Source: Pseudomonas oleovorans subsp. oleovorans
GTDB lineage: Bacteria; Pseudomonadota; Gammaproteobacteria; Pseudomonadales; Pseudomonadaceae
Length of the DNA: 64,000 nucleotides
Direction of reading: 5' to 3'
Assembly: GCF_002197815.1 (NCBI RefSeq)
Contig: NZ_NIUB01000010.1
Coordinates: 1-64,000 of the forward strand
Both the position numbers and the translations under genes were made by a program. Below, one piece after another: positions 19,062-31,535 of this stretch; position 1 is the first letter of the stretch; the number at the start of each line of letters is the position of its first letter. Under the pieces are notes generated by a model that did no database searches, had not been told where the DNA came from, and worked only from the letters and a program-made list of their open reading frames with translations.

Positions 19062-20555
19062 CTACATCAGTCGCTTGCGCTCACTCGAGGGCGCTATGCC
19101 GAGGGACTCGCGATACTTGGCGACCGTCCGACGGGCGACTTGGATGCCTTGTGCCTCCAGTAAACCAGCGATCTTGCTGTCGCTCAACGGCTTTTTCGCG
19201 TTTTCTGCTGCAACCAGTTTTTTGATGATCGCGCGGATCGCGGTGGACGAGCATTCGCCGCCTTCGGAGGTGCTGACGTGGCTGGAGAAGAAATATTTCA
19301 GCTCGTAAATGCCACGCGGGGTGTGCATGAATTTCTGCGTGGTAACGCGTGAAATCGTCGACTCGTGCATACCCACGGCTTCGGCGATGTCGTGCAGCAC
19401 CAGAGGCTTCATCGCCTCGTCGCCGTAGTCGAGGAAGCCACGCTGGTGCTCAACGATCTGCGTGGCCACCTTCATCAGCGTTTCGTTGCGGCTCTGCAGG
19501 CTTTTGATGAACCAGCGGGCCTCCTGCAACTGGTTGCGCATGAAGGTGTTATCGGCGCTGGAGTCTGCGCGTTTGACGAAGCCGGCATACTGCGGGTTGA
19601 CCCTCAGGCGCGGCATGGCTTCCTGGTTCAGCTCCACCAGCCAGCGTTCGTTATGCTTGCGCACGATAACGTCGGGCACGACGTATTCCGGTTCGCTGGA
19701 CTCGATCTGCGAACCCGGACGCGGATTCAGGCGCTGGATCAGGTCGATGACCTGGCGCAGTTCGTCTTCCTTGAGCTTGGTGCGGCGCATCAGCTGGGCG
19801 TAATCGCGGCTGCCGAGCAGTTCCAGATAGTCGCCGACCACGCGCTGGGTTTCGTTCAGCCAGGGGGTGTTGGCGGGCAACTGACGCAGTTGCAGCAGCA
19901 GGCACTCGCGCAGGTCGCGGGCGCCGATACCGGCCGGTTCGAACTGCTGGATGCGGTGCAGCACCACCTCCACTTCGTCCAGTTCGACATCCAGCTCGGG
20001 GTCGAAGGATTCGGTCACTTCCTCGAGGGTTTCTTCGAGGTAGCCGTCGTTGTTGATGCAGTCGATCAGGGTCGCTGCGATCAGGCGATCCTTGTCCGAC
20101 ATGGGGGCCAGATTCAGTTGCCAGAGCAGATGGCTGTGCAGGCTCTCGCCACTGGAAGTGCGGGTGGTGAAGTCCCACTCGTCATCGTCGTTGCTGGGCA
20201 GGCTGCTGGCGCTGGTCTGGTAGATGTCTTCCCAGGCGGTATCGACCGGCAGCTCGTTGGGGATGCGCTCGCCCCACTCGCCTTCTTCCAGGTTGTCCAC
20301 CGTGGGGGTGGTTTCCTGGTAGCTGTCTTCCTTGTTCGGGTTCGGAGTGGCGCTTTCGGCGCCATCGGCCATTGGATCGCTGTTGTCGAAGTCGTCGCCG
20401 TCTTCCTGGCGCTCGAGCATGGGATTGGACTCCAGCGCCTCCTGGATTTCCTGTTGCAGGTCCAGGGTAGACAATTGGAGGAGGCGGATAGCCTGTTGCA
20501 GCTGCGGGGTCATCGTCAGCTGCTGGCCCATCTTGAGGACTAGCGATGGTTTCAT
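19062..20555 (-). CDS. rpoN: RNA polymerase sigma-54 factor
   Basis: Sigma-54 (497 aa), required for nitrogen, motility and other enhancer-driven promoters. Region I ([20 protein letters not shown]) is glutamine-rich and binds activators, region II is the acidic stretch around residues 50-120, a core-binding and helix-turn-helix part follows, and the RpoN box [11 protein letters not shown] lies about 20 residues from the C-terminus. It is separated from lptB by a repeat element (20695-20833), so it may have its own promoter. Confidence 0.98.
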   Translation of the reverse strand: MKPSLVLKMGQQLTMTPQLQQAIRLLQLSTLDLQQEIQEALESNPMLERQEDGDDFDNSDPMADGAESATPNPNKEDSYQETTPTVDNLEEGEWGERIPNELPVDTAWEDIYQTSASSLPSNDDDEWDFTTRTSSGESLHSHLLWQLNLAPMSDKDRLIAATLIDCINNDGYLEETLEEVTESFDPELDVELDEVEVVLHRIQQFEPAGIGARDLRECLLLQLRQLPANTPWLNETQRVVGDYLELLGSRDYAQLMRRTKLKEDELRQVIDLIQRLNPRPGSQIESSEPEYVVPDVIVRKHNERWLVELNQEAMPRLRVNPQYAGFVKRADSSADNTFMRNQLQEARWFIKSLQSRNETLMKVATQIVEHQRGFLDYGDEAMKPLVLHDIAEAVGMHESTISRVTTQKFMHTPRGIYELKYFFSSHVSTSEGGECSSTAIRAIIKKLVAAENAKKPLSDSKIAGLLEAQGIQVARRTVAKYRESLGIAPSSERKRLM

Positions 20556-20694
20556 TGCAGACCTTAATTTACTGGCGAGTTACGCCTTCCACATCAGGGC
20601 GCCGAAGCGCCGCCAGGAAGCAAATTATATGCCTGAATTTCTCGTTTTTGCCTAGGGGTTGCAATATTTCTGTAGCGAAATAGTGAGCGACCTA

Positions 20695-20833
20695 CAGGTT
20701 GTGTGAAAGCGTAGCGAGCGAAGGTGAGGCAAGGCAAAAACAAGCGAGAAAGCGCAGTTTACGACTGTAAATGAGCATTTTGAGCCTGTTTTTAACGCAG
20801 CATCACCGAGTGCAGTAGTTTTCACGCAGCCTG
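20695..20833. repeat. MITE-like dispersed repeat, copy 1
   Basis: About 139 bp with imperfect terminal inverted repeats (CAGGTTGTGTGAAA at the left, the complement of CAGGCTGCGTGAAA at the right). The right end touches the lptB stop codon. The inner part, containing GGCAAGGCAAAAACAAGCGAG and CCTGTTTTTAACGCAGC, recurs inverted and diverged at 29101-29195. No coding capacity. It separates lptB from rpoN. Confidence 0.65.
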
Positions 20834-21558
<725 letters not shown>

Positions 21559-21559
<1 letters not shown>

Positions 21560-22098
21560 TACTGCTGCTGATCCGCGGGTTTGTTCTTCGGTTGGATGAC
21601 CATGTCGATACGCGGGCGCGGCGTGCTGATGTTGCCGCCTGTTGCGCGGCCGGCGTTGACGATCTGGCGGCGGGTGTCATAGACGATCTTCTCGCCTTCG
21701 AAGGTATTGCCTTCCTGAATCACCTTGGCCTGGTCGATCAGTACGATGCGCTCATTGCTGGCGAAGTACTGGATGGTCTTGCCGTAGGCCTTGACGATGT
21801 CCTTGTCCACGGCTGGCTTCTGCTCGTAGTAGGCCAGGTTGCCCACCGAGGTGAAGACGTCGATATCGCCGCTGGCGGTCTGGGTGATGGTGACGGTGTC
21901 ACCCGTGATCTTCAGGGTGCCCTGAGTGATGATCACATCGCCGCGGTAGACGGCTACACCTTGTCGGTCATCCAGTTCTGCGCTGTCGGCCTGGATGCGA
22001 ATCGGTTGATCACGATCCGATGGCAGTGCCCAGGCAGCCGCGCTTCCCAATGCGGCGCCGAGGCTGAGAATCAGGGGGAGGGTATTAACGAACCTCAT
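21559..22098 (-). CDS. lptA: LPS transport periplasmic protein LptA (LptH)
   Basis: Periplasmic bridge protein (179 aa) that carries LPS from LptC to the outer-membrane LptD. A signal peptide ending near ALGSAAAWA (about residue 24) is followed by an OstA-like beta-jellyroll domain with [19 protein letters not shown]. It is called LptH in P. aeruginosa. It overlaps lptC by 14 bases. Confidence 0.95.
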
Positions 22099-22651
22099 GC
22101 TGGCCTCTTACGTTGGACTGCAGGAGCATCCTGCCGTCATTCAAGTACGCTTTCATTCCTTGTGCCGTGGTTACCCCGTTGGCCGCGACGATTCTAACGG
22201 CTTGCTCGGTCTGCGCATATTCCTTGTCAGGAATAACGGTCATGCGGCTGCTGGTGATGATGGTTGGACGGTTCTTGGCGTCGGTGCGGGCGATGCGCAC
22301 GTCGTCGATCAGTTCTACCTCGACGCCGCCAGGCGAGACTTCGGCGCGCTGGCTGGTGACTTCCCAGGGCAGCTCGGTGCCGCGATAGAGCTCCAGCTTG
22401 GGGGCGTCGATCAGGGTGATGTCGGTGCTTTTGATGTGCTCGAGCTTGTCCGCGGTCATGCGGTAGTGCAGTTTGCCGTCATCCTGGAACTGCACGGTGC
22501 GCGCGCCCACTGCATAGAAGTCAACGACGTTGTTGTCGCTGGCCCGCTGGGCTTGGCGTGCGCTGTCCGGGGCAAGGTTCCAGTAGCCGAGTGCGGCCAC
22601 GACGACTGCAATCAGAGCAAAGATCAGAGTGTTGAGGATTTTACGCGGCAT
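22085..22651 (-). CDS. lptC: LPS export protein LptC
   Basis: Inner-membrane anchored protein (188 aa) that receives LPS from LptBFG and passes it to LptA. One N-terminal membrane helix (about residues 7-25) precedes a periplasmic jellyroll domain with FYAVGARTVQFQDDG and YRMTADKLEHI. It follows kdsC by 8 bases and overlaps lptA. Confidence 0.94.
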   Translation of the reverse strand: MPRKILNTLIFALIAVVVAALGYWNLAPDSARQAQRASDNNVVDFYAVGARTVQFQDDGKLHYRMTADKLEHIKSTDITLIDAPKLELYRGTELPWEVTSQRAEVSPGGVEVELIDDVRIARTDAKNRPTIITSSRMTVIPDKEYAQTEQAVRIVAANGVTTAQGMKAYLNDGRMLLQSNVRGQHEVR

Positions 22652-22659
22652 GCTGTTCT

Positions 22660-23181
22660 CTACAGGTAGGCGGCCTGGGCCGCATCCAGTGTGCCCTGGG
22701 CACGCATGATCAGTTCGCAGAATTCCCGTGCCGCACCGTCGCCGCCGCGTGCCTGGGTGACGCCATGGGCGTGCTGGCGCACGAAGCTGTCGGCGCTGGC
22801 TACGGCCATGCCCAATCCGACACGGCGAATCACCGGAAGGTCTGGTAGGTCGTCACCAAGATAGGCGACCTGTTCATAGCTTAGGCCGAGTTCGGCGAGC
22901 AGGCCGTCGAGTACCACGAGTTTGTCTTCACGACCCTGGAACAGGTGCTGGATACCCAGGTTATTGGCGCGGCGCTCGACCACCGGGGTTTTGCGCCCGC
23001 TGATGATGGCGGTGCGCACACCTGAGTTGATCAGCATTTTGATGCCGTGACCGTCGAGTGTGTTGAAGGTCTTGAACTCGCTGCCGTCTTCGAGAAAGTA
23101 CAGGCGGCCGTCGGTCAGCACGCCGTCGACGTCGAAGATCGCCAGTTTGATGGCGCGGGCGCGTTGCAGCAGGTCGTTCAT
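22660..23181 (-). CDS. kdsC: 3-deoxy-D-manno-octulosonate 8-phosphate phosphatase
   Basis: HAD-family phosphatase (173 aa) that makes free Kdo for LPS. HAD motif I reads FDVDGVLTDG near residue 18, motif II SGRKTPVVERRA near 60, and motif III is GDDLPDLPVI near 115. The ATG at 23181 overlaps the kdsD stop (TGATG); a GTG one codon upstream is the alternative start. It has no cap domain, which fits the tetrameric C0 class. Confidence 0.95.
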   Translation of the reverse strand: MNDLLQRARAIKLAIFDVDGVLTDGRLYFLEDGSEFKTFNTLDGHGIKMLINSGVRTAIISGRKTPVVERRANNLGIQHLFQGREDKLVVLDGLLAELGLSYEQVAYLGDDLPDLPVIRRVGLGMAVASADSFVRQHAHGVTQARGGDGAAREFCELIMRAQGTLDAAQAAYL

Positions 23182-24155
23182 CACATCACTCCGGCGCGTA
23201 GCAGGTCATGCATGTTGAGGGCGCCGACCGGGTTGTCCAGGTCGTCGACCACCACCAGCGCATTGATCTTGTGGTCTTCCATGATCTTCAGGGCCTCGGC
23301 CGCGAGCATCTCGGCGCGAGCGGTCTTGCCGTGCGGGGTCATCACCTCGTCGATCAATGCCTGGCGCACGTCGATACCCTTGTCCAGGGTGCGGCGCAGG
23401 TCGCCGTCGGTGAAGATGCCGGCGAGGCGGCCGTCTTCTTCCAGAACCACGGTCATGCCCAGGCCTTTCTGGGTCATTTCCAGCAGGGCGTCGCGCAGGC
23501 TGGTGCCGCGGCGTACACGTGGCAGGGCATCGCCTGCGTGCATCACGTTCTCTACCTTGAGCAGCAGGCGCCGGCCAAGGGCGCCGCCCGGATGGGAAAA
23601 CGCGAAGTCTTCGGCGGTGAAGCCGCGCGCTTCCAGCAGGGCGATGGCCAGTGCGTCGCCCAGTACCAGGCTGGCGGTGGTCGAGGAGGTCGGCGCCAGG
23701 TTGAGTGGGCAGGCTTCCTGCGAGACGCGCGCATCGAGATTGACATCGGCGGCCTTGGCCAATGGAGAATCCGGGTTGCCGGTCATGCTGATCAGGCCGA
23801 TGCCGAGGCGTTTGATCAGCGGCAGCAGGGTGATGATCTCGGCGGTCGAGCCCGAGTTCGACAGCGCCAGGACGATGTCGTCCTTGGTGATCATGCCCAT
23901 GTCGCCATGGCTGGCTTCTGCCGGGTGGACGAAGAAAGAGGGGGTGCCGGTGCTGGCCAGGGTCGCAGCGATTTTGTTGCCGATATGCCCGGACTTGCCC
24001 ATGCCGACTACTACCACGCGTCCCTTGCAACTGAGAATCAGCTCGCAGGCCTTGATGAAATCGGCATTGATGCGGGGCAATAGCTCCTGTACCGCTTCAA
24101 GTTCGAGGCGGATGGTGCGCTGCGCGGAATCAATCAGGTCACGGGTCTGGTTCAT
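23181..24155 (-). CDS. kdsD: D-arabinose 5-phosphate isomerase
   Basis: Isomerase (324 aa) converting ribulose-5-phosphate to arabinose-5-phosphate, the first step to Kdo. An N-terminal SIS sugar-phosphate domain (VVVGMGKSGHIGNKIAATLA near residue 50) is followed by two CBS domains (GIFTDGDLRRTLDKG near 270). A TTG three codons upstream is possible, but ATG 24155 is preferred. A TATAAT on the minus strand lies 34 bases upstream, making this the likely operon head. Confidence 0.95.
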   Translation of the reverse strand: MNQTRDLIDSAQRTIRLELEAVQELLPRINADFIKACELILSCKGRVVVVGMGKSGHIGNKIAATLASTGTPSFFVHPAEASHGDMGMITKDDIVLALSNSGSTAEIITLLPLIKRLGIGLISMTGNPDSPLAKAADVNLDARVSQEACPLNLAPTSSTTASLVLGDALAIALLEARGFTAEDFAFSHPGGALGRRLLLKVENVMHAGDALPRVRRGTSLRDALLEMTQKGLGMTVVLEEDGRLAGIFTDGDLRRTLDKGIDVRQALIDEVMTPHGKTARAEMLAAEALKIMEDHKINALVVVDDLDNPVGALNMHDLLRAGVM

Positions 24156-24189
24156 GCTGGGCAAGGCTGTCGGGCGAAAAAAGACGAGG

Positions 24190-24195
24190 ATTATA
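24190..24195 (-). promoter_or_regulatory. Minus-10 box upstream of kdsD
   Basis: A perfect TATAAT reads leftward 34 bases before the kdsD start. The -35 region is weak (GTGAGC at 18 bases), so only the -10 is confident. It lies in the divergent kdsD/mlaF spacer. Confidence 0.45.
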
Positions 24196-24281
24196 ACGGG
24201 AAAAGCTTGTCGTGCTCACCTTTGCCGTATGCAGGGCAGTGCCGAAGCTGTCGCAAGTCTGAACGCTGCGCCGTGGTGCTA

Positions 24282-24311
24282 TTGGGCGAGATGTTCGGCA
24301 AATGCTATAGT
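24282..24311 (+). promoter_or_regulatory. Probable promoter of the mla operon
   Basis: TTGGGC (24282-24287), an 18-base spacer and TATAGT (24306-24311) lie about 90 bases upstream of mlaF. Confidence 0.45.
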
Positions 24312-24401
24312 TCGCGGCCATTTTGGCCCCCTCTGGCTGGCGCGTGTCCTCGCTTCTGGAGGCGGCGTCTGCCAGGAAGGCCTGATTTTCAAGGAGTTCA
24401 G

Positions 24402-25211
24402 ATGAGCGCCGAGCACGAGTACGCGATCGAGTTGCAGGGCGTGAGCTTTCAGCGCGGCGCGCGGTCGATTTTCGACCAGGTCGATATCCGCATACCGCGC
24501 GGCAAGGTGACCGGCATCATGGGGCCGTCCGGCTGCGGCAAGACCACGCTGCTGCGTCTGATCGCTGCCGAGCTGCGTCCTTCGGCCGGTGATGTTCGTG
24601 TAGCGGGCGTCAGCCTGCCGAAGCTGTCGCGCGACGAGCTGTTCGACATGCGCAAGCAGATGGGCGTGCTGTTTCAGAGCGGTGCACTGTTCACCGACCT
24701 CGATGTGTTCGAGAACGTGGCCTTTCCACTGCGTGTGCATACCCAACTGCCGGAAGAAATGATCCGCGACATCGTCCTGATGAAGTTGCAGGCCGTTGGC
24801 CTGCGCGGAGCGCTGGAGCTGATGCCGGACGAGTTGTCTGGGGGCATGAAGCGCCGTGTCGCGCTGGCCCGAGCCATTGCACTCGATCCGCAGATTCTGC
24901 TGTATGACGAGCCTTTCGTCGGTCAGGACCCCATCGCCATGGGCGTCCTGGTGCGCCTGATCCGCCTGCTCAACGATGCGCTGGGGATCACCAGTGTGGT
25001 GGTTTCTCACGATCTTGCAGAAACCGCCAGTATCGCCGACTACATCTATGTCGTCGGTGATGCACAGGTGCTGGGGCAGGGCACACCGGCCGAGTTGATG
25101 GAGTCGGATAACCCGCGCATTCGCCAGTTCATGAAGGGCATCCCGGATGGTCCGGTGCCGTTTCATTTTCCAGCGCCGGACTACCGCGAAGATCTGTTGG
25201 GGAGAGGTTGA
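24402..25211 (+). CDS. mlaF: Phospholipid ABC transporter ATP-binding protein MlaF
   Basis: ATPase (269 aa) of the MlaFEDB complex that keeps phospholipids out of the outer leaflet of the outer membrane; called Ttg2A in Pseudomonas. Walker [10 protein letters not shown] is near residue 43, the signature [14 protein letters not shown] near 147 and Walker [14 protein letters not shown] near 165. AAGGAG precedes the ATG at 24402; the upstream open frame has no other good start. It overlaps mlaE by one base. Confidence 0.96.
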   Translation: MSAEHEYAIELQGVSFQRGARSIFDQVDIRIPRGKVTGIMGPSGCGKTTLLRLIAAELRPSAGDVRVAGVSLPKLSRDELFDMRKQMGVLFQSGALFTDLDVFENVAFPLRVHTQLPEEMIRDIVLMKLQAVGLRGALELMPDELSGGMKRRVALARAIALDPQILLYDEPFVGQDPIAMGVLVRLIRLLNDALGITSVVVSHDLAETASIADYIYVVGDAQVLGQGTPAELMESDNPRIRQFMKGIPDGPVPFHFPAPDYREDLLGRG

Positions 25212-26008
25212 TGCGCAGAATTTCACCGCTCGAACGGCTGCGCCTGTTCGGTCGTGCGGGTATCGATGTGGTCGCGACCCTGGGGCGCTCTGTCCTGTTT
25301 CTGGTCAACGCTCTGTTCGGGCGCAGCCGCGCTGGCAAGCCTTTTCAACTGTTGATCAAGCAACTGTTCGCGATTGGCGTGATGTCGCTGGCGATCATCG
25401 TCGTGTCCGGCATTTTCATCGGTATGGTGTTGGCCCTGCAGGGCTACAACATTCTGGTCAGCTATGGCTCGGAGCAGGCTGTGGGGCAGATGGTCGCCCT
25501 GACCCTGCTGCGTGAACTGGGCCCGGTGGTCACCGCGCTGCTGTTCGCCGGTCGCGCCGGTTCCGCGTTGACCGCCGAAATCGGCAACATGAAGTCCACC
25601 GAGCAGCTCTCCAGTCTGGAGATGATCGGCGTCGACCCGCTCAAGTACATCGTCGCACCGCGGCTGTGGGCCGGCTTCATCTCCATGCCGCTGCTGGCGA
25701 TGATCTTCTGCGTGGTCGGTATCTGGGGTGCGGCGATGGTCGCCGTGGATTGGCTGGGCGTCTACGAGGGCTCGTTCTGGGCCAACATGCAGAACAGTGT
25801 TTCCTTTTATGACGACGTGCTCAACGGCGTGATCAAGAGCATCGTCTTCGCCTTCGTGGTGACCTGGATCGCCGTGTTCCAGGGCTACGACTGTGAACCC
25901 ACTTCCGAAGGCATCAGCCGTGCGACCACGCGCACCGTGGTGTACGCCTCGCTGGCCGTGCTTGGCCTGGATTTCATTCTGACCGCTTTGATGTTTGGAG
26001 ATTTCTGA
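25211..26008 (+). CDS. mlaE: Phospholipid ABC transporter permease MlaE
   Basis: Inner-membrane permease (265 aa) of the Mla system (Ttg2B), MlaE/YrbE family. It has an amphipathic N-terminal helix and about five membrane helices, with the family core [20 protein letters not shown] near residue 100. GGGGAGAGG lies just before the ATG at 25211. It overlaps the mlaF stop and the mlaD start. Confidence 0.96.
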   Translation: MRRISPLERLRLFGRAGIDVVATLGRSVLFLVNALFGRSRAGKPFQLLIKQLFAIGVMSLAIIVVSGIFIGMVLALQGYNILVSYGSEQAVGQMVALTLLRELGPVVTALLFAGRAGSALTAEIGNMKSTEQLSSLEMIGVDPLKYIVAPRLWAGFISMPLLAMIFCVVGIWGAAMVAVDWLGVYEGSFWANMQNSVSFYDDVLNGVIKSIVFAFVVTWIAVFQGYDCEPTSEGISRATTRTVVYASLAVLGLDFILTALMFGDF

Positions 26009-26478
26009 TGCAAAACCGCACGCTGGAGATTGGTGTCGGCCTGTTCCTCATGGCCGGTGTGCTGGCCCTGCTGTTGCTGGCCCTGCGCGTCAGCGGCCTG
26101 AGCGTCGGCAGTGCTGGCGATACCTACAAGGTCTACGCCTATTTCGACAACATCGCCGGGCTGACCGTGCGCGCCAAGGTCACCATGGCCGGCGTGAGCA
26201 TCGGCAAGGTCACTGCGATCGATCTGGATCGTGACAGCTACATGGGCCGGGTGACCCTGGAGCTCGATGGCGGCGTCAATAACCTGCCTGAGGATTCCAC
26301 TGCGTCGATCCTGACTGCGGGGCTGCTCGGTGAGAAATACATCGGCATCAGCGTTGGTGGTGACGAGGAGGTGCTCAAGGACGGCAGCACCATCCACGAC
26401 ACGCAGTCCTCGCTGGTGCTGGAAGACCTGATTGGCAAATTCCTGCTCAATTCGGTCAATAAAGATGAGGCCAATTGA
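26008..26478 (+). CDS. mlaD: MCE-family lipid-binding protein MlaD
   Basis: Inner-membrane anchored MCE protein (156 aa) forming the hexameric lipid ring of the Mla complex (Ttg2C). A membrane helix at about residues 9-27 is followed by one MCE domain with FDNIAGLTVRAKVTMAGVSI. The C-terminal tail is short and Asn/Glu-rich. Start overlaps mlaE by one base. Confidence 0.95.
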   Translation: MQNRTLEIGVGLFLMAGVLALLLLALRVSGLSVGSAGDTYKVYAYFDNIAGLTVRAKVTMAGVSIGKVTAIDLDRDSYMGRVTLELDGGVNNLPEDSTASILTAGLLGEKYIGISVGGDEEVLKDGSTIHDTQSSLVLEDLIGKFLLNSVNKDEAN

Positions 26479-27125
26479 TGAGGGCTCCTGACATGTTCAA
26501 AACCGTGCGTAATTCCCTGCTGGTGTTGCTGGCTGCCATGCCGCTGCTGGCCATCGCTGCACCAAGCGCCCATGAAGTGGTGCAGCAAACCACCGAAACC
26601 CTGCTGGCGGACCTCAAGGCCAATAAGGAGCGGTACCGCAACAATCCCAATGCCTTCTACGACTCGCTCAACGAGATTCTCGGCCCGGTGGTGGATGTCG
26701 AAGGCATCGCCCGTGGCGTGATGACCGTGCGCTATTCGCGTCAGGCTTCGCCTGAGCAGATGAGCCGCTTTCAGGAGAACTTCAAGCGCAGCCTGATGCA
26801 GTTCTATGGCAACGCCCTGCTCGAGTACAACAACCAGGACATTCGTGTGCTGCCAGCCAGCGGCGGGGCCGAGGGCGAGCGCACCTCGGTCGGCATGGAA
26901 ATTCGTGATGGCAAGGGCGTGGTCTACCCGCTGTCCTACACCATGGTGTTGATCGATGGTCGCTGGAAGTTGCGTAACGTGGTGATCAACGGCATCAACG
27001 TCGGCAAGCTGTTCCGCGATCAGTTCGCCCAGTCGATGCAGAACAACCGCAACGATCTCGACAAGGTCATCGACACCTGGGCTGACACAGTGGCCAGGGC
27101 GCGTCAGGCTCGAGGCGAATCGTGA
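26478..27125 (+). CDS. mlaC: Periplasmic phospholipid-binding protein MlaC
   Basis: Soluble lipid shuttle (215 aa) between MlaA at the outer membrane and MlaD (Ttg2D). A signal peptide ends around MPLLAIAAPSA, followed by the Tol-Tol-Ttg2 fold with RYRNNPNAFYDSLNEILGP. Start ATG 26478 overlaps the mlaD stop and has GAGG 7 bases upstream; ATG 26493 is also plausible and gives a tidier signal peptide. Confidence 0.95.
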   Translation: MRAPDMFKTVRNSLLVLLAAMPLLAIAAPSAHEVVQQTTETLLADLKANKERYRNNPNAFYDSLNEILGPVVDVEGIARGVMTVRYSRQASPEQMSRFQENFKRSLMQFYGNALLEYNNQDIRVLPASGGAEGERTSVGMEIRDGKGVVYPLSYTMVLIDGRWKLRNVVINGINVGKLFRDQFAQSMQNNRNDLDKVIDTWADTVARARQARGES

Positions 27126-27430
27126 GTCAGGCGAGCATTGGCGAGCGCGCTGCTGGGCAATTGCAGCTCAGCGGTGTGCTCGATTACAGCACCGGTCCGC
27201 TGCTGCGTGAGCAGGGCGCGCGCCTGATCGCCGCCAGCAGCGCGACGCGTCTGACGCTCGACTGCAGCGCGGTGGAAAAGTCCAGCAGCGTCGGCCTGGC
27301 GCTGTTGCTGGCGTTCATGCGCGATGCGCGCAAGGCCGGGCGTGAGCTGACCATCAGCGCGCTGCCCGACGACATGCGCGAGATCGCTCAGGTCAGCGGC
27401 TTGCTGGAGTTGCTGCCGCTGCAAGCGTGA
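27122..27430 (+). CDS. mlaB: STAS-domain protein MlaB
   Basis: Small cytoplasmic STAS protein (102 aa) that binds and activates MlaF. It covers one STAS domain with LTLDCSAVEKSSSVGLALLL around the conserved serine. It starts with GTG overlapping the mlaC stop (GTGA), so translation is coupled. Sequence conservation is low in this family; position after mlaC supports the call. Confidence 0.9.
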   Translation: MSQASIGERAAGQLQLSGVLDYSTGPLLREQGARLIAASSATRLTLDCSAVEKSSSVGLALLLAFMRDARKAGRELTISALPDDMREIAQVSGLLELLPLQA

Positions 27431-27470
27431 AGCGTTTCCCGTCGTTGCGTCTGTGCCGGTGCTGGCGGGG

Positions 27471-27499
27471 TTCGCAGGCGGGAGGCTTTTTTGTATGAT
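27471..27499 (+). promoter_or_regulatory. Probable promoter of ibaG-murA
   Basis: TTCGCA (27471-27476), 17 bases and TATGAT (27494-27499) lie 50 bases before ibaG. This would separate ibaG-murA from the mla operon. Confidence 0.4.
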
Positions 27500-27548
27500 G
27501 GCCGACCCGCGGGCGCTGGTAGCCCGAATGCGTCAGTCGAGGTCGAGC

Positions 27549-29076
<1,528 letters not shown>

Positions 29077-29100
29077 TGGCGATCTGCTGCGCGTCGGTTC

Positions 29101-29195
29101 TGCTGCGTTAAAAACAGTCTGGAACGCCAGCCCGGTCGAATGCTCATTTGCAACTTGTAAACTCCGCTTCCTCGCCTGTTTTTGCCTTGCATGAC
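29101..29195. repeat. MITE-like dispersed repeat, copy 2 (inverted)
   Basis: Contains CTGCGTTAAAAACAG, ATGCTCATTTGCAA, GTAAACTCCGCTTCCTCGC and TGTTTTTGCCTTGCATGA in the same order as the reverse complement of the element at 20695-20833, with an insertion of about 16 bases and without clear terminal repeats. It fills the murA-hisG spacer. Confidence 0.6.
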
Positions 29196-29267
29196 TCTAG
29201 CTCGCGAGATCGCAGATAGTGTGGCCAACCTTCTCGGGAGGCCGCTACCGCTCAAGGAAACCGTTCC

Positions 29268-29903
29268 ATGCTGACCATCGCCCTGTCCAAAGGCCGCATT
29301 CTCGATGACACCCTGCCATTGCTGGCGGCGGCGGGCATCGAGCCGACCGAGAACCCGGACAAGAGCCGCAAGCTGATCATCCCGACCACTCAGGATGACG
29401 TGCGCCTGCTGATCGTACGTGCCACCGACGTGCCCACTTACGTCGAGCATGGCGCAGCCGACCTCGGCGTGGCGGGCAAGGACGTGCTGATGGAGTACGG
29501 TGGCCAGGGCATCTATGAGCCGCTGGATTTGCAGATCGCCAAATGCAAGCTGATGACGGCTGGCAAGGTCGGTGCGCCGGAGCCGAAAGGCCGCCTGCGC
29601 GTGGCCACCAAGTTCGTCAACGTCGCCAAGCGCTACTACGCCGAGCAGGGCCGTCAGGTCGATATCATCAAGCTCTACGGCTCGATGGAACTGGCGCCGC
29701 TGGTGGGCCTGGCGGACAGGATCATCGATGTGGTCGACACCGGCAACACCCTGCGCGCCAACGGTCTGGAACCGCAGGAGCTGATCGCCACCATCAGCTC
29801 GCGCCTGATCGTCAACAAGGCTTCGATGAAGATGCAGCACGCGCGCATCCAGTCCCTGATCGACACCCTGCGTAGCGCCATCGAGGCGCGACATCCGCAC
29901 TGA
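29268..29903 (+). CDS. hisG: ATP phosphoribosyltransferase, short form
   Basis: First histidine enzyme (211 aa), joining ATP and PRPP. It is the short form lacking the C-terminal regulatory domain, so it should need HisZ as partner; hisZ is not in this window. It begins [19 protein letters not shown] and has the PRPP motif [14 protein letters not shown] near residue 150. AAGGAA precedes the ATG. Confidence 0.96.
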   Translation: MLTIALSKGRILDDTLPLLAAAGIEPTENPDKSRKLIIPTTQDDVRLLIVRATDVPTYVEHGAADLGVAGKDVLMEYGGQGIYEPLDLQIAKCKLMTAGKVGAPEPKGRLRVATKFVNVAKRYYAEQGRQVDIIKLYGSMELAPLVGLADRIIDVVDTGNTLRANGLEPQELIATISSRLIVNKASMKMQHARIQSLIDTLRSAIEARHPH

Positions 29904-29930
29904 TCTCTTTCGAGTAAGCGCTGAAGCAGT

Positions 29931-29998
29931 CGTCATTCCCGCGAAGGCGGGAACCCAGAACATGCAGCACCTGGGCTCCCGCCTTCGCGGGAGTGACT
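29931..29998. repeat. Palindromic repeat, 'GTCATTCCCGCGAAGGCGGG' family, copy 1
   Basis: Arms 29932-29958 and 29971-29997 are 27 bp with two mismatches. The same family recurs at 39961-40029. It lies between hisG and hisD. Confidence 0.8.
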
Positions 29999-30112
29999 GT
30001 TCAGAGTTTTCTCCAGCCTATCCGTGTCATAGCCATTTTTCTTGGGTGCCCGCACGGTGGGCTTGCTACATTACGGGCGCCCGAGAAAACGCCATTTAAT
30101 GAGGCTTTCGCT

Positions 30113-31423
30113 ATGACCGCACCCGTTGCCATCCGCCGACTCAACGCCGCCGATACGGACTTCGCGCGTCATCTGGATCATCTGCTGTCCTGGGAAAGTG
30201 TCTCCGACGATGGCGTCAACCAGCGCGTCCTGGAAATCATCCAGGCCGTGCGCGAGCGTGGCGACGCTGCTCTTGTCGAATACACCCAGCGTTTCGATGG
30301 TCTGCAGGTCGCCTCCATGGCCGACCTTATCCTGCCGCGCGAGCGCCTGGAACTGGCCCTGACCCGAATCAGTGCCGAGCAGCGCCAGGCGCTGGAAGTG
30401 GCCGCCGAGCGGGTGCGCAGCTACCACGAGAAGCAGAAGCAGGACTCCTGGCGCTACACCGAAGCCGACGGCACGGTGTTGGGGCAGAAGGTCACCCCGC
30501 TGGATCGCGCCGGCCTGTACGTGCCGGGCGGCAAGGCGTCCTACCCGTCCTCGGTGCTGATGAACGCCATTCCGGCCAAGGTCGCCGGCGTGCCGGAAGT
30601 GGTAATGGTGGTGCCGACCCCGCGCGGTGAGATCAACGAGATCGTTCTCGCTGCTGCCGCCATCGCCGGCGTCGACCGCGTGTTCACCATCGGTGGCGCC
30701 CAGGCTGTGGCCGCGTTGGCCTACGGCACCGAGAGCGTGCCGCCGGTGGACAAGATCGTTGGCCCCGGCAACATCTATGTGGCCACCGCCAAGCGCCATG
30801 TGTTCGGCAAGGTGGGCATCGATATGATCGCCGGCCCGTCGGAGATCCTCGTGGTCTGTGACGGCCAGACCGATCCGGACTGGATCGCCATGGATCTGTT
30901 CTCCCAGGCCGAGCACGACGAAGATGCTCAGTCGATCCTGGTCAGCCCGGATGCCGCCTTCCTCGACCGCGTCGCCGAGAGCATCGCCAAGTTGCTGCCG
31001 ACCATGGAGCGTGCCGAGATCATCCGCACCTCGCTGGAAGGCCGTGGCGCGCTGATCCAGGTGGCCGACATGGCGCAGGCCATCGAGGTGGCCAACCACA
31101 TCGCGCCGGAGCACCTGGAGCTGTCGGTCGCCGATCCGGAAGCCTGGCTGCCCGAGATTCGCCACGCCGGTGCGATCTTCATGGGCCGCTACACAGCAGA
31201 AGCCCTGGGCGACTACGTGGCAGGCCCGAATCACGTGCTGCCCACTTCCGGCACCGCGCGGTTCTCCTCGCCGCTGGGGGTGTACGACTTCCAGAAGCGC
31301 TCGTCGATCATCTTCTGCTCGCCGGATGGCGCGTCGGAGCTGGGCAAGAGCGCCTCGGTGCTGGCCCGTGGCGAATCGCTGACCGCGCATGCGCGTAGCG
31401 CCGAGTACCGTATCAAGCCATAG
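30113..31423 (+). CDS. hisD: Histidinol dehydrogenase
   Basis: Zinc enzyme (436 aa) doing the last two oxidations to histidine. Family segments [18 protein letters not shown] (near residue 135), [22 protein letters not shown] (near 265) and [16 protein letters not shown] (near 370) with metal and base residues are intact. The frame is open upstream, but ATG 30113 gives the usual N-terminus [21 protein letters not shown] pair separates it from hisC. Confidence 0.97.
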   Translation: MTAPVAIRRLNAADTDFARHLDHLLSWESVSDDGVNQRVLEIIQAVRERGDAALVEYTQRFDGLQVASMADLILPRERLELALTRISAEQRQALEVAAERVRSYHEKQKQDSWRYTEADGTVLGQKVTPLDRAGLYVPGGKASYPSSVLMNAIPAKVAGVPEVVMVVPTPRGEINEIVLAAAAIAGVDRVFTIGGAQAVAALAYGTESVPPVDKIVGPGNIYVATAKRHVFGKVGIDMIAGPSEILVVCDGQTDPDWIAMDLFSQAEHDEDAQSILVSPDAAFLDRVAESIAKLLPTMERAEIIRTSLEGRGALIQVADMAQAIEVANHIAPEHLELSVADPEAWLPEIRHAGAIFMGRYTAEALGDYVAGPNHVLPTSGTARFSSPLGVYDFQKRSSIIFCSPDGASELGKSASVLARGESLTAHARSAEYRIKP

Positions 31424-31437
31424 GCCAGTCCGAACCT

Positions 31438-31497
31438 GTAGGAGCCAGCTCGCTGGCGAGCCGTGCCTGAAAGTATCGCCGGCAAGCCGGCTCCTAC
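31438..31497. repeat. REP palindrome between hisD and hisC
   Basis: GTAGGAGCCAGCTCGCTGGCGA at the left and GCCGGCAAGCCGGCTCCTAC at the right face each other, an inverted pair of Pseudomonas REP sequences like that at 1887-1940 but with diverged stems. Confidence 0.8.
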
Positions 31498-31535
31498 ATC
31501 AAGCAGATCGAACCATTTCGAGGAGAGAAGGGCGG